NCBI GenBank assembly: GCA_035943635.1
Contig: DASZBX010000017.1
Location: 1 to 64,000 of the forward strand
Direction of reading: 5' to 3'
Length of the DNA stretch: 64,000 bases
DNA from: DASZBX01 sp035943635
Lineage (GTDB): Bacteria > Actinomycetota > Actinomycetes > Streptomycetales > Catenulisporaceae
A program made the translations under genes and the position numbers. The notes under the pieces were generated by a model. The model had not been told where the DNA came from, did no database searches, and saw only the letters and a program-made list of their open reading frames with translations. Below are positions 35,395-45,031 of this stretch, piece by piece (position 1 is the stretch's first letter; each line of letters begins with the position of its first letter).

Positions 35395-36115
35395 TCAGTT
35401 CACAGCCCGGCCCGGACGCGGCGCGCTTGCGGGCCCCAGATTGCTCACGAGTAGGCCTATGGTGAACTCGAAGCGTTCGTGGCCGGTGCCGGAGATCAGT
35501 TCGGCGGCGTGGCGGCGGGTCTGCGGGAACTTCTCGGCGGGTAGTGCGGTGAAGCGGTCCAGCAGTTCCTCGTGGCTGAGCGTCCATTCCTGATCCTGAT
35601 CCTGATCCCGGTCCTGGTGCCGGCGCTGTTGCTGGACCAGCGACTGCTCCAGCGCATAGGCGCTGACGTAGAGCGACAGCGCGTCGCGGGCCCATCCGGC
35701 TGTCCTCGGTTCGATGCCGCCCGCGAGCAGGATCGCCAGGATGCCTTCGCCGACCCGGAGGGTTTCGAGGTTGGTCGGCACCATGGCCAGGGCCCGGCCC
35801 ACCGCGTCGCCGGCGTCCTGGACGGCGCGGGCGGCGCCGCGGTCGGCGGTGCGCAGCAGGTCGGGCAGGTCGGCGGCGGTCACCGGGTGTTCGCGGCTGC
35901 GGGAGAGCAGGTCGGCGATCGCCGGGGGGCTGGCGACCGTCTCCAGGCAGCCGCGGTTGCCGCAGCGGCACAGGGCGCCGCGGGGTTCGACCACGACGTG
36001 GCCGATCTCCCCGGCGACGCCGCCGTGGCCGAGCAGCATCCGACCGTCGCAGATCGCGCCGGCGCCGATGCCGGCGGACGGGCGCAGGTAGACGATGTTC
36101 TGGCAGCCGCGGGCG
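35395..36115 (-). pseudogene. ROK-family regulator/kinase, 5'-truncated
   Basis: The reverse frame contains the ROK signature core: YLRPSAGIGAGAICDGRMLL, GEIGHVVVEP, then the zinc-binding CRCGNRGCLET, and the helical C-terminal half. The N-terminal helix-turn-helix or ATP-binding part is absent: the frame loses family similarity at about 36115, where an arabinofuranosidase fragment begins on the other strand. Near the C-terminus a (TCCTGA)3 microsatellite at 35588-35605 codes for an Asp/Gln run. About 240 residues remain against 300-400 in the family. Confidence 0.68.
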
Positions 36116-36119
36116 GCGC

Positions 36120-37338
36120 CGAAGCGGCGCCGCAGGTCACGTTCTGCTCCGGCACCTCCTGCACGATCACCGAGCTGTACGACCAGTCCGCCAACGCCAA
36201 CAACATGCCGATCTCCCAGGGCACCGCCTGCTCGGGCTGCTCCGGCGGCATCGCGGGCCCCGGTCCCGGCGGCTCGGACATCGGCTCGCCGGCGATGGCG
36301 CTGCCGGTGACGGTCGGCGGCCAGCCGGCCTACGGCGCCCTGTTCGACGCCCAGGGCACCGGCTACCGGATCACCAACGCCAAGAACGTCCCGACCGGCG
36401 CACAGCCCGAGGGCGTCTACCTGCTGACCTCGTCGAACGTCACGAGCAACGGCTGCTGCTTCGACTTCGGCTCCGGGGAGAGCAACGACGGCGACTCCAC
36501 CATGAACGCCATCTACTACGGCACCGACTGCTGGACCCAGAACTGCACCGGCACCGGCCCGTGGGGGCGGGGACCTGGAGAACGGCATGTACTTCAGCAA
36601 CACCGGCGCCAACCCCACGAGCATCTCCGGGGAGCACGGCTCGTTCGTGTCGGCCTGGGAGAAGAACAACGGCACGACCAACTTCACCCTGAAGTACGGC
36701 AACGGCCAGCAGGGCGGGCTGACCCAGTTTATTCGGGCCCGCTGCCGGGCGGGTACAACCCGATGAAGGTGTAGCCGTCGATCGAACTGGGCACCGGCGG
36801 GGACAACAGCATCTGGGGTGACGGGGAGTTCTTCGAGGGCGCCGTGACCGCCGGATACCCGTCCGACGCCACGGTGAACGCGGTCCAGGCGGGCCTGGTC
36901 TCGGCCGGGTACGCCCACAACGTCACCGATGTTCCGACGACGGCGTCGGTGGTCAGCCTCAGGTCGCACGCCAACGGCGACTACGTCGACGCGGCGAGCA
37001 ACGGCACCGGTGCGCTGATCGCGGACTCCGCGTCGATCGGCAAGGCCGAGACCTTCGACCTGATCACCAACCCGGACGGGACGGTCAGCCTGCGGGCGCA
37101 CGCGAACAACGACCTCGTGACCGCCGACAACGCCAGCGCGTCGCCGCTGATCGCGAACCGGACCACGATCGGGCAGTGGGAGACGTTCGACCTGATCAAC
37201 AATGCCGACGGCAGCGTCAGCTTGCGGGCTCATGTGAACGGCGCCATCGTGACCGCGGACGACACCGGTGCGTCGCCGCTGATCGCGAACCGCAGTTCGG
37301 TCGGCGTCTGGGAGTCGTTCGACCTGATCTACGACTGA
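36120..37338 (+). pseudogene. GH54-like alpha-L-arabinofuranosidase with beta-trefoil domain, decayed
   Basis: The sequence starts mid-domain (TFCSGTSCTITELYDQSANA) and runs through ITNAKNVPTGAQPEGVYLL and CFDFGSGESNDGD, as in the ArabFuran catalytic domain. A frameshift at a G-run (36562-36566) moves the sense to another frame (GDLENGMYFSNTGANPTSIS), a second near 36730 moves it back, and an in-frame TAG follows at 36772-36774 before SIELGTGGDNSIWGDGEFFE. The 3' part codes three ~43-residue repeats (SLRAHANNDLVTADN; SPLIANRTTIGQWETFDLI), a fascin/ricin-like trefoil. The 5' half is missing. It was a secreted arabinan-degrading enzyme and is now a pseudogene. Confidence 0.75.
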
Positions 37339-37585
37339 GGCGTTGTTGATGTGACCTGGGAGGCTGCGCTCCGGTGCTTCTTGCGCCGGAGCGCAGCCGT
37401 GCCCCGGGGCCCTGGCGCGCCTGACAGCAGCGGCGTTCGCGGTCGGAGACTGCCATAGACCCGGGTATCTCATGATTTTCCAACCGATCCGGCGTCGAAC
37501 CCTGGTATAAGCACTCGAACGGCCGCATACTCTGCACTGAACCCACCATCTCAGCGTTCGATGCTTGATTCAAAGGGGAATCGAC

Positions 37586-38302
37586 ATGCGCCCACCACGT
37601 CTTCTCGTCGCGTCCGGCCTGGCCGTGGCCCTGGTCGTCGCCGCTCTCGCCGCCGGCGCCGCCCCGGCCGTCGCGAACTCGCCGTCCTCGCCGATCCTCA
37701 CGCTCGGCAGCACCGGAACGCCGGCCAGCCCGGGCGACTCGGTCGGCGGCCAGATGACCACAGGGTCGTTCCAGCTGACCATCGCGCCCGTACCTGTACC
37801 CGTGCCCGTGCCCCCGCCCAGCAGCCCCGCCGGTCTGACCTGCGCGCAGGCATCCTGGCAGGGGCAGCTGCTGAACAACCCGGTCGCCCCGGGCCCGGCC
37901 TCGATCAAGTTCGTGTCCGCGTTCAAGTTCACCGGGTGCACGGACAACGTCAACCCGACCATAACCGGCTTCAACGGCGGCGGGATGTCCGGCCTGCCGG
38001 CGCCGCTGCTGGTCGGCAGCGGCACGACGTACCCGCTCCAGATCCTGCCGTTCAACTCGCCGCTGCAGATCGTGGTCAACCTGGCCACCCAGTCCGGCGC
38101 GATGACCTGCGTCTACCAGACGAACGTGGTGGTCAACGGCAGTACCACGGTGGGCAGCAGCCCCTGGGCCTTCGTCAACCAGCCGTTCAACCTGGTCTCC
38201 GGCGCGCCGGCCCTGTGCAGCCCGACCGGCGTGGTCTTCCTGACCGTGGCCTACAACCTGGTGTACGACGCCACCGCCAACAACACCCTCACCGTGAACT
38301 GA
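37586..38302 (+). CDS. Secreted hypothetical protein
   Basis: 238 residues from ATG 37586, with AAAGGGGA 6 nt upstream. A signal peptide (LLVASGLAVALVVAALAAGA, ending AVA) is followed by a short segment, a PVPVPVPVPPP spacer and a beta-rich domain of about 165 residues with paired cysteines (LTCAQASWQG, FTGCTDN, MTCVYQTN, PALCSPTG). I do not recognise the family; small exported proteins of this sort are common in actinomycetes. It converges on the lipoprotein gene at 38343. Confidence 0.65.
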   Translation: MRPPRLLVASGLAVALVVAALAAGAAPAVANSPSSPILTLGSTGTPASPGDSVGGQMTTGSFQLTIAPVPVPVPVPPPSSPAGLTCAQASWQGQLLNNPVAPGPASIKFVSAFKFTGCTDNVNPTITGFNGGGMSGLPAPLLVGSGTTYPLQILPFNSPLQIVVNLATQSGAMTCVYQTNVVVNGSTTVGSSPWAFVNQPFNLVSGAPALCSPTGVVFLTVAYNLVYDATANNTLTVN

Positions 38303-38342
38303 CCCGCGGCCCAGTGCTGCACGCCGTCGGCATCCCGCGGCA

Positions 38343-38801
38343 CTAGTTGCGCAGCGCGATGCCGACGCTCGCGGTCTGCGCGCCGCTCAGGGAGTGGGTG
38401 CTGCGGGCCACGGCGTTCGCAGTCGCGCCGGGCTGCACGTTGTCGACGGTCACCACGACGGTGTCCAGGAGTTCGCCGTTGGAGTCGTTGAAATTGACCT
38501 GCACGGCGTAGCTCTGCTCTTTGCCGGTGCTGTTCTTGACCGTGACCTGGCTGGTCGAGCGGCCGCTGGAGTCGGTCGTCAGGGAGCCGACGGTGACGTC
38601 CCCGGACGCGTCGAGCCCGTTCGCGAAGCCGCTGATCTGGGACTTCACCACGCCTACGGCGGACGACGCCGCGGCCGCCACGGACGGGGCCGCCGACGCG
38701 GCGGAAGAGGAGTCCGCACTGGTGCTGGAACACGCCGATGTCGTCGCCCCCGCCAGAATAGCCAGCCCGAACGCCATCGCACTGACCTTACGCACCATCA
38801 T
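38343..38801 (-). CDS. Lipoprotein with FxLYD-like domain (copy 1)
   Basis: About 152 residues. ATGs at 38801 and 38798 are both possible (AAGGAG upstream). A lipobox (ATTSACSS) ends the signal peptide; a Ser/Ala-rich tether and one beta-sandwich domain follow (VTVKNSTGKEQSYAVQVNFN; DTVVVTVDNVQPGATANAVA). This matches the FxLYD/DUF3426-like module of actinobacterial surface lipoproteins. A clear paralogue is encoded at 62244-62675. Function is unknown. Confidence 0.72.
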   Translation of the reverse strand: MMVRKVSAMAFGLAILAGATTSACSSTSADSSSAASAAPSVAAAASSAVGVVKSQISGFANGLDASGDVTVGSLTTDSSGRSTSQVTVKNSTGKEQSYAVQVNFNDSNGELLDTVVVTVDNVQPGATANAVARSTHSLSGAQTASVGIALRN

Positions 38802-38997
38802 CCGTACTCCTTCGTCGTGCCGTCCCGGTGGTGGCGCAGGTCCGTTCCCGTACTTCCTGCGCGCACTGCGCAAGTGCCCCGAATTGTCGGATATACACAA
38901 TGCGGGTTCTCTGCGCGGTGCGGTACGCCGGCAGGCCGGGCGGGTACGGTACCCGGGCAGAGCACCGACCCGATCAAGGCGACCAGAGGCGAGACGG

Positions 38998-39378
38998 ATG
39001 GCGGACGAACCAGGCCAGGACGAGAGCGGCAGACCGTGGTGGGAGCGGGGCGAGGAGCCCGACTACCGGGCCACGATGGCCAACGAGCGCACGTTCCTGT
39101 CCTGGACCCGCACCGCCCTGGCGCTGCTCGCCGCGGCGCTCGGCTCGTTGAAGTTCCTGCCCGACACCCCGTTCGGCATCCGCCTGGCCCTGGCCGGCTG
39201 GCTGCTGGCGCTGTCCGTGGCGGCCACCGCGATCGGGTACCACCAGTGGCGCTCCCGCCAGCAGCGCATGCGCCTGGGTGCGCCGCTGGGCCACTCGGCC
39301 GTCCCGGCCCTGCTCAGCCTCGCGTTCCTGCTGCTCACGGGGCTCGTCTGCGTTGCCGTGGCCTACGAAGCGCGCTGA
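38998..39378 (+). CDS. YidH-family (DUF202) inner-membrane protein
   Basis: 126 residues from ATG 38998 (AGAGGCGAGA upstream). The DUF202 signature NERTFLSWTRTALALLAAAL begins about residue 29, and three membrane spans follow. Members are small integral membrane proteins of unknown function. It stands alone between the divergent lipoprotein gene and the large DUF4157 gene. Confidence 0.8.
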   Translation: MADEPGQDESGRPWWERGEEPDYRATMANERTFLSWTRTALALLAAALGSLKFLPDTPFGIRLALAGWLLALSVAATAIGYHQWRSRQQRMRLGAPLGHSAVPALLSLAFLLLTGLVCVAVAYEAR

Positions 39379-39661
39379 CGGCCCGAGGTCCCCACCCCAC
39401 CCGGCCCGGCGCAGCCGAACACTTGCGCGCGCCCTGCGACTGCGCTGCCCGCGCCCCCGAATGCAGCCCAGATCAACGACCGAATGCCCCGTGAACTGCG
39501 ATGGAGCGGCGCGCTCGGGTCGCGGGGAAAGTTTCCTCGCGGTGTGATGTACTTAACCGGCCGTCCGCGCCTCCTGTCTTGCGACACACAGCACACGGCA
39601 CGCGGCGGTTGCTCCCGTCGTGCGGCCATGCGCAGGCACCATCTCAAGGGGGCATTTCCAG

Positions 39662-42600
39662 ATGGCTTCACTTCCGGCTCCAGCGGCTTCACCGTCGACT
39701 CCGGCACCCGCGCAGGCTTCCGACCTGCTGGACCGTGCGTGGGCGGCGCGCGGGGAGCGGCGCAACCTGCCGCACGACCTGCTCGACCTGCTCGAGCGCC
39801 ACCTCGGCGCGGACCTGACCGCGCTGCGCGTGCACACCGGCCCGGCGGCCGACGCCGTCGCCCGGGCGTTCGGTGCGGACGCCGTGACCTGCGGTTCCGC
39901 GATCTTCTTCCGGGACGGCTGCTACCGTCCGGCCGAGCCGCGCGGGCTGCGGCTGGTGGCGCACGAAGCCGCGCACGTCGTGCAGCAGGCCCGCGGGACC
40001 GGTCCGCTCGCCCGGCCCGGCGCCCGTGGCGGCCATCTGGTGGTCGGGTGCGCGCACGACGAGTGGGAGGCCGAGGCCGACCGTTTCGCCGACCTGGTGC
40101 TCGCCGACCGCGGGACCTCCGGCGCCGGCGCGTTCCCGCGGCGCGACTTCCAGGCGCACGGGCGCCGCAGCCGCCGGACCGCCGTGCCCGCCGGCCCGAC
40201 CCGGATGGCGCAGTGCCACGCGTCGTTCGAGCACCGCTACCTCGGCGACGGCCCGACCCGCGACCTGGTCGCCGTCTCCACGAAGCAGCCGGGGTACAAG
40301 GACATCCTGGAGACGCAGATCCGGCTGATGAACCTCTGGCGGCACGACCCCTGGTCGGTGACCCAGAAGAACATCACCGACACGGTCCCCGGCATCCGCA
40401 CCCTGCTGCTCGGGCCCGACCAGGTCGTCGCGACGTACGGCGAGGTCAACGCACTGCCGGACTACCTGGCGAACGCGCAGGCGATCGAGGAACTGCCCAA
40501 GGGGATCTTGATGCCGATCCTGCAGGTGATCCGGCAGGAGAGCTTCAACCGGTTCACCGCGCTGCAGACCGGGACCGACCCGAACATCATGTTCGCGGAC
40601 GCGGCCTGCGCGCCGTGGCGCTCGAGCCTGATCAACAACATCGTCGAAACCCGGGCCCTGGACCTGCTCACCCTCGGCCTCGGCCCGGCCGGCCAGGACC
40701 ACTACCAGGGCCTGCTGGCCCGGAACGCGTGCCACTTCGCGCCGTACTCCTGGTACCGCTGGAGCGCCTCGCACCTGCAGGCGCGCGACCTGGCCGCCCG
40801 GGCGTTCCGGGCCACCGGGCCGGACAAGGAGCGATTGACCCGGGAGGCACTGTACTTCCACGGGTACGGCGACCACTTCCTGCAGGACTCGTTCGCCGCC
40901 GGGCACCTGACCAACAAGACCCTGGTCATGCAGTGGTTCGTGGAGTGGGCCGAGGGCCAGAAGCTGCTGCCGTTCGCGGACTGGGACAGCCTGCAGTACA
41001 TGACCGCCGGGCTCCAGCCGGCCCTGTCCGGGCGCCGCCTGTACGACGCCGGGTACGAGGGCCCGTCGATCGACCCGCAGACCGTGCAGGAGGCGTCCGA
41101 CCTGATCGGGCGGACGCTGGGCAACGGTGTCGGGCCGGGCCGCGAGAGCGGGCAGATCGGCGCGTACAACCACTACCTGACCTTCCTGAGCAGCGCCGTC
41201 GCGCAATTCGGGGCGGCGAGCCTGCACGACTACTACAACTCCAACTCGGTGTGGGCGGCCTCGGTGTACCAGGCCGCGCCGTTCGAACTGTGGGGTGACG
41301 ACACGCTGTTCTCCGGCCGCAACGGCGGACCGGGCGTCGAGCAGGCCAGCGCCGCCGCGAAGCTGTCCGAGAAGGCCTTGTGGGACATCCTGGGCACGGG
41401 CCGGACCGACGTCACCCCGCGCCGGATCCGGGACCGCTTCCCGACCCGGGCCGGCAACACCGCCACCGGCGTGACCGATTTGGAGAGCTGGGCCACCGGG
41501 CAGAAGGCCTGGTGCGAGGAGCACGCCTTCGCCCCCTTCCTGCCGCGCCTGTCGGAGCTGCTGCTGCGGTTGGTCTCGCCCCGGCTGGGCACCGTCTCCC
41601 GGGACCAGCCGCTGGCCGACCAGTGGTACGCCGGGGTCGGCCGGTCCGACACCTGGGACGAGGCCGCGGTGCTCGCGGTCGGCGGGCGGGCCTTCGCGTC
41701 CGCGGACGGATACCTCTACGAGCTCGCGCCCACCGACGGGAAGGTCAAGCAGAAGATCCAGCTGCCGGACACCTCCCGCGGCGCGGTCGCCTCGCTGACC
41801 GCGGACGCCACCCACCTGTACGTCGGGGTGACCGGGCGGGTGCACGCGCTACCGCTCGGCGCGACCTGGACCAAGCCGCAGTGGACCACGGGAGTTCTCA
41901 GCGGGCTGACCCACGACCACCCGGTCGACGTGCTCCTGGTCGGCGCGCGGCTGTTCGCCGGGACGAACAGTTTCGTGCACGAACTGCGTCCCGCCGACGG
42001 CCGCGGCCTGCAGGAGATCGAGCTCGGGTCCCGGGCCGGGATCGGCGACTACGACACCAAGCTCGCCAGCAACGGCTCCTCGCTGTTGTTCGTCGGTACC
42101 CACGGCTACGCGTACGCGCTGAATCTGACCTCCGGGTGGGACAAGAAGCACCGCTGGCAGCACAAGGTCAACGAACACGACCCGATCGACTTCTCCCCCG
42201 TCACCCTGCTGGCGCACAAGAACCGGCTGTTCGCCGCGTCCAACGGCTACGCCTGCGAGATCCTCCCGGAGAACGGCGCCCGGGTGCAGTTCATCCTGCT
42301 GGCCAGCAAGGACGGCGTGGGCAACTACACCACCGACCTGGTCACCGACGGAGCGCTGCTGTACGCGGGCACGCACGGGTACGTATATGCGCTGACGCTG
42401 GAGACCCCGTGGGCCGGGGCGAAGAAGTGGACCTCCCCGCACCTCGGCGGCCTCTTGTGGCACCCGGTCGGCCTGCTGTACCTCAACGACCGGCTGGTCG
42501 CCGCGTGCGACGGATCGGTGTACGACCTGGACCTGTTCAACGGCAGCATCAAGAGCTCGGCCGAGGCCGCGCCCTGGTGGGGCCTCGGGGACTACACGCC

Positions 42601-44140
42601 CACGGTCACCACCGACGGCACGACGCTGTACGTCGGCTCGCACGGGTACGTCTACCGGCTCGGCATGTCCGACCTGCAACCGGCCCCGGACGGGTACTGG
42701 AAGCTGTCGCAGACCAGCGGCACGAGCGTCCCGGACGAGCGCGCCGACTACCCGGCGACCGCGTCGAACGTGACCTGGCAGCAGCTGCCCGGCCTCGGCG
42801 GCTGCGCGGCACTGGCCGGCAACGGCGCGATCGGCACGGCCGTGCCGGTGCTCGACACCCGCGTAGGCCGCAGCTACACGGTGTCGGCCTGGGTGCGGCT
42901 GGACCAGGTCCCGCCGCAGCCGACCGGGACGGCGGTGTTCGTCAGCCAGGACGCGAACCTGGTCAGCGCGTTCAGCCTGGAGTACCAGCACGACAGCAAG
43001 GCCTGGGCGTTCAGCAAGGCGGCGGGGGACGTCCCGAACCCGATCACCTACTCGGCGCAGGCCCGGACCCCGGTCTCCCTCGGGGTGTGGACGCACCTGA
43101 CCGGCGTGTTCGACGCGGCCGAGGGGCTGCTGCGACTGTTCGTCAACGGCGCCCTGGCCGGGACCTCGCCGGTGCCCGCGAACCACTCCTTCGCCTCCAC
43201 CGGCGGCCTGGTGATGGGCCGGGGCAAGTACGCCGCGCTGCCCGTCGGGTGGCTGCGCGGCGCGGTACGGGACGTGAAGGTCTACGCACAGGCGCTGGCG
43301 TCGCCGCAGATCGCGCCGCTGGCCACCTCGTTCTGGCCGTTGGCCGACCACGAGGACTCGACCACGCCGGACGTCGGCGGCACCCACCCGGGCCGGGCGG
43401 CGAAGGTCGAGTGGAAGCACCTGACCGGCGTCGGCGGCTACGCGGACTTCAACGGCCGCGACAGCGAGGTCACGACGGCGCTGCCGGTCCTGTACACCGG
43501 CCGCGGCTCGAGCTTCACGGTCGCAGCCTGGGTGCGGATCAACACCCTGCCGCCGGGCGCGTACACGATCCTGAGCCAGGACTCCGTGCACATGAGCGGA
43601 TTCGCGCTCAGGTATCAGACTACGAACAGTGGCGGCTGGGCAATGACCCGGTACGCCGCGGACCAGCCCGGCGCCGCCCCGGTGTCGGCACTGTCCGGCA
43701 CGATGGCCGCGCCCGGGGTGTGGACGCATGTCACAGGGGTCTACGACGCGGACCAGGCGCTGCTGCGGATCCACGTGGACGGCCGGCTCAAGGGGATCCA
43801 GCGGCTGGATCCGTCGGCGCCGTTCCCGGCCGTCGGCGCGATGGTGGTCGGCCGCGGCAAGATCGTCGGCACTCCGGCCGAACGCCTCAACGGCGCCGTC
43901 CGCGACGCCCGGGCCTATCCGCTGGCATTGAGCGCGGAGCAGATCAAGGCACTGGTTTACCAGGGCGCGGCGGGCGCGGCGAGCGCGGTGAGCGACGCGG
44001 ACGAGGTCTTCGAGGCAGGCCGGGCGGAGGCCGTCGCAGCCGTCGAACAGGTCCTGGCGCAGAGCCTTGAGACGATATCGGAGGTGGGCGTCGGCGTGAA
44101 TGCCGAGGCGGGCGCCGACATCCGGCTCGAACAGTTCTGA
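39662..44140 (+). CDS. Giant DUF4157 / phospholipase-like / propeller / double LamG protein
   Basis: 1492 residues. The N-terminal 150 residues are a DUF4157-type module with the zinc motif HEAAH at 101-105 and the ADLTALRVHTGPAADAVARA signature. The next 500 residues are helical and contain H400...GDHFLQDSFAAGH (to 415), a spacing like the metal site of zinc-dependent phospholipase C or S1/P1-type enzymes. About 655-1005 is a PQQ-type propeller of repeated VGTHGYAYAL-like blades; 1010-1225 and 1226-1445 are two LamG/concanavalin domains. No signal peptide is visible. DUF4157 proteins are frequent cargo of extracellular contractile injection systems; no such structural genes are in the window. 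ATG 39662 has AGGGGG upstream. Confidence 0.78.
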   Translation: MASLPAPAASPSTPAPAQASDLLDRAWAARGERRNLPHDLLDLLERHLGADLTALRVHTGPAADAVARAFGADAVTCGSAIFFRDGCYRPAEPRGLRLVAHEAAHVVQQARGTGPLARPGARGGHLVVGCAHDEWEAEADRFADLVLADRGTSGAGAFPRRDFQAHGRRSRRTAVPAGPTRMAQCHASFEHRYLGDGPTRDLVAVSTKQPGYKDILETQIRLMNLWRHDPWSVTQKNITDTVPGIRTLLLGPDQVVATYGEVNALPDYLANAQAIEELPKGILMPILQVIRQESFNRFTALQTGTDPNIMFADAACAPWRSSLINNIVETRALDLLTLGLGPAGQDHYQGLLARNACHFAPYSWYRWSASHLQARDLAARAFRATGPDKERLTREALYFHGYGDHFLQDSFAAGHLTNKTLVMQWFVEWAEGQKLLPFADWDSLQYMTAGLQPALSGRRLYDAGYEGPSIDPQTVQEASDLIGRTLGNGVGPGRESGQIGAYNHYLTFLSSAVAQFGAASLHDYYNSNSVWAASVYQAAPFELWGDDTLFSGRNGGPGVEQASAAAKLSEKALWDILGTGRTDVTPRRIRDRFPTRAGNTATGVTDLESWATGQKAWCEEHAFAPFLPRLSELLLRLVSPRLGTVSRDQPLADQWYAGVGRSDTWDEAAVLAVGGRAFASADGYLYELAPTDGKVKQKIQLPDTSRGAVASLTADATHLYVGVTGRVHALPLGATWTKPQWTTGVLSGLTHDHPVDVLLVGARLFAGTNSFVHELRPADGRGLQEIELGSRAGIGDYDTKLASNGSSLLFVGTHGYAYALNLTSGWDKKHRWQHKVNEHDPIDFSPVTLLAHKNRLFAASNGYACEILPENGARVQFILLASKDGVGNYTTDLVTDGALLYAGTHGYVYALTLETPWAGAKKWTSPHLGGLLWHPVGLLYLNDRLVAACDGSVYDLDLFNGSIKSSAEAAPWWGLGDYTPTVTTDGTTLYVGSHGYVYRLGMSDLQPAPDGYWKLSQTSGTSVPDERADYPATASNVTWQQLPGLGGCAALAGNGAIGTAVPVLDTRVGRSYTVSAWVRLDQVPPQPTGTAVFVSQDANLVSAFSLEYQHDSKAWAFSKAAGDVPNPITYSAQARTPVSLGVWTHLTGVFDAAEGLLRLFVNGALAGTSPVPANHSFASTGGLVMGRGKYAALPVGWLRGAVRDVKVYAQALASPQIAPLATSFWPLADHEDSTTPDVGGTHPGRAAKVEWKHLTGVGGYADFNGRDSEVTTALPVLYTGRGSSFTVAAWVRINTLPPGAYTILSQDSVHMSGFALRYQTTNSGGWAMTRYAADQPGAAPVSALSGTMAAPGVWTHVTGVYDADQALLRIHVDGRLKGIQRLDPSAPFPAVGAMVVGRGKIVGTPAERLNGAVRDARAYPLALSAEQIKALVYQGAAGAASAVSDADEVFEAGRAEAVAAVEQVLAQSLETISEVGVGVNAEAGADIRLEQF

Positions 44141-44149
44141 TCCGACAGT

Positions 44150-44188
44150 GCCCGCCCGGTTTTCGCGCAGCGCGGAGGCCGGGCGGGC
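44150..44188. terminator. Hairpin terminator after the DUF4157 gene
   Basis: Arms GCCCGCCCGG (44150-44159) and CCGGGCGGGC (44179-44188) begin 10 nt after the stop at 44140, with a 19-nt loop that itself contains GCGC pairs. Confidence 0.7.
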
Positions 44189-44232
44189 GCGTGCGTCATC
44201 CACATCAGGGTTGGCGCCACAGACCCACGCTC

Positions 44233-44562
44233 CTAGAGGAGCTCATCGACCCGGCGTGACTGCGTAACGCCGATCTTGGAGAACGCGCGCCGGCTTTCGC
44301 CCGATGCGTCGAGCTGCGCACGTTGCTTCTCGTCCAGCCCGGCGAGCGACAGATGATCACGCTCGCCCGGCGTGAGCCGCGTGAGGTCGAGCCCGGACCC
44401 GGGCAGCATGGTCACGCCTCCGAGGCGGCCGCGTTGCGCGGTCACCGGCAGGCCGGCGTCGCGGAGCCAGTTCAGGTCCCGGGTGACGGTTCGAAGGGAC
44501 ACCCCGAGCGCCGCGGCAAGGTCCTGTGTGGTCACTGCATCCCTCGATTCCAGGAGCAGCAT
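44233..44562 (-). pseudogene. Truncated YafY/WYL-type regulator (DNA-binding part only)
   Basis: 109 residues. The winged helix of DeoR/YafY-type regulators is clear (LLLESRDAVTTQDLAAALGV, SLRTVTRDLNWLRDAGLPV, QRGRLGGVTML). The family WYL sensor domain (another 200 residues) is missing, and the C-terminus breaks off after RRAFSKIG. Upstream codons still read DRFFSL in frame, as in intact homologues, but a stop lies just before them, so the original start is also gone. It is most likely a relic, though a small DNA-binding product is possible. Confidence 0.55.
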
Positions 44563-44670
44563 GAGGGAGAAGAAGCGGTCGTGTCAGTCCTCGTGCACCG
44601 CACCGCATCAATCCCTTCCCGGGTAGCGGACAACTCTTTCACCCCTCGCTGAGCATGTCCGGACACCGCC

Positions 44671-44922
44671 GTGACCGCCAAGCCCGCCGCAGATCCGATC
44701 GTGCTGCGCGCCGCGACCTGGGACGGTGCGGACCATCTTCTGCGGCTGGCCACGCTCGCAAGCCCGGAGATCGCCGGAACCTCTGGCAGCTGCCCGGTTC
44801 CGGGCCACCGCTTCCTGTATATAGAAATCGAGAAGCTCGCCCGCACGATGCGCACGTTTCGCGCGAAGCAGATAGAAGAGCTGGACCTCCAAGAGGCTGC
44901 GACAAAGGCGGACCCAGCGTAG
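44671..44922 (+). pseudogene. Small frame with acetyltransferase-like N-terminus
   Basis: 83 codons from GTG 44671. The opening (DPIVLRAATWDGADHLLRLA, then TLAS) resembles the beginning of GNAT acetyltransferases, but the following FLYIEIEKLARTMRTFRAKQ helix does not. It is probably a chimeric remnant; no ribosome site is evident. Confidence 0.3.
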
Positions 44923-45031
44923 TCGTTCTGACCGACACCGATGTTCGGAGGCACGGCTGTGGCGCTTCCCCATCGAGAACTTCAGCCGTCCGGCCCTGAC
45001 CGTTGAGTACAGCTGCCGAGAGATCCCCCGC

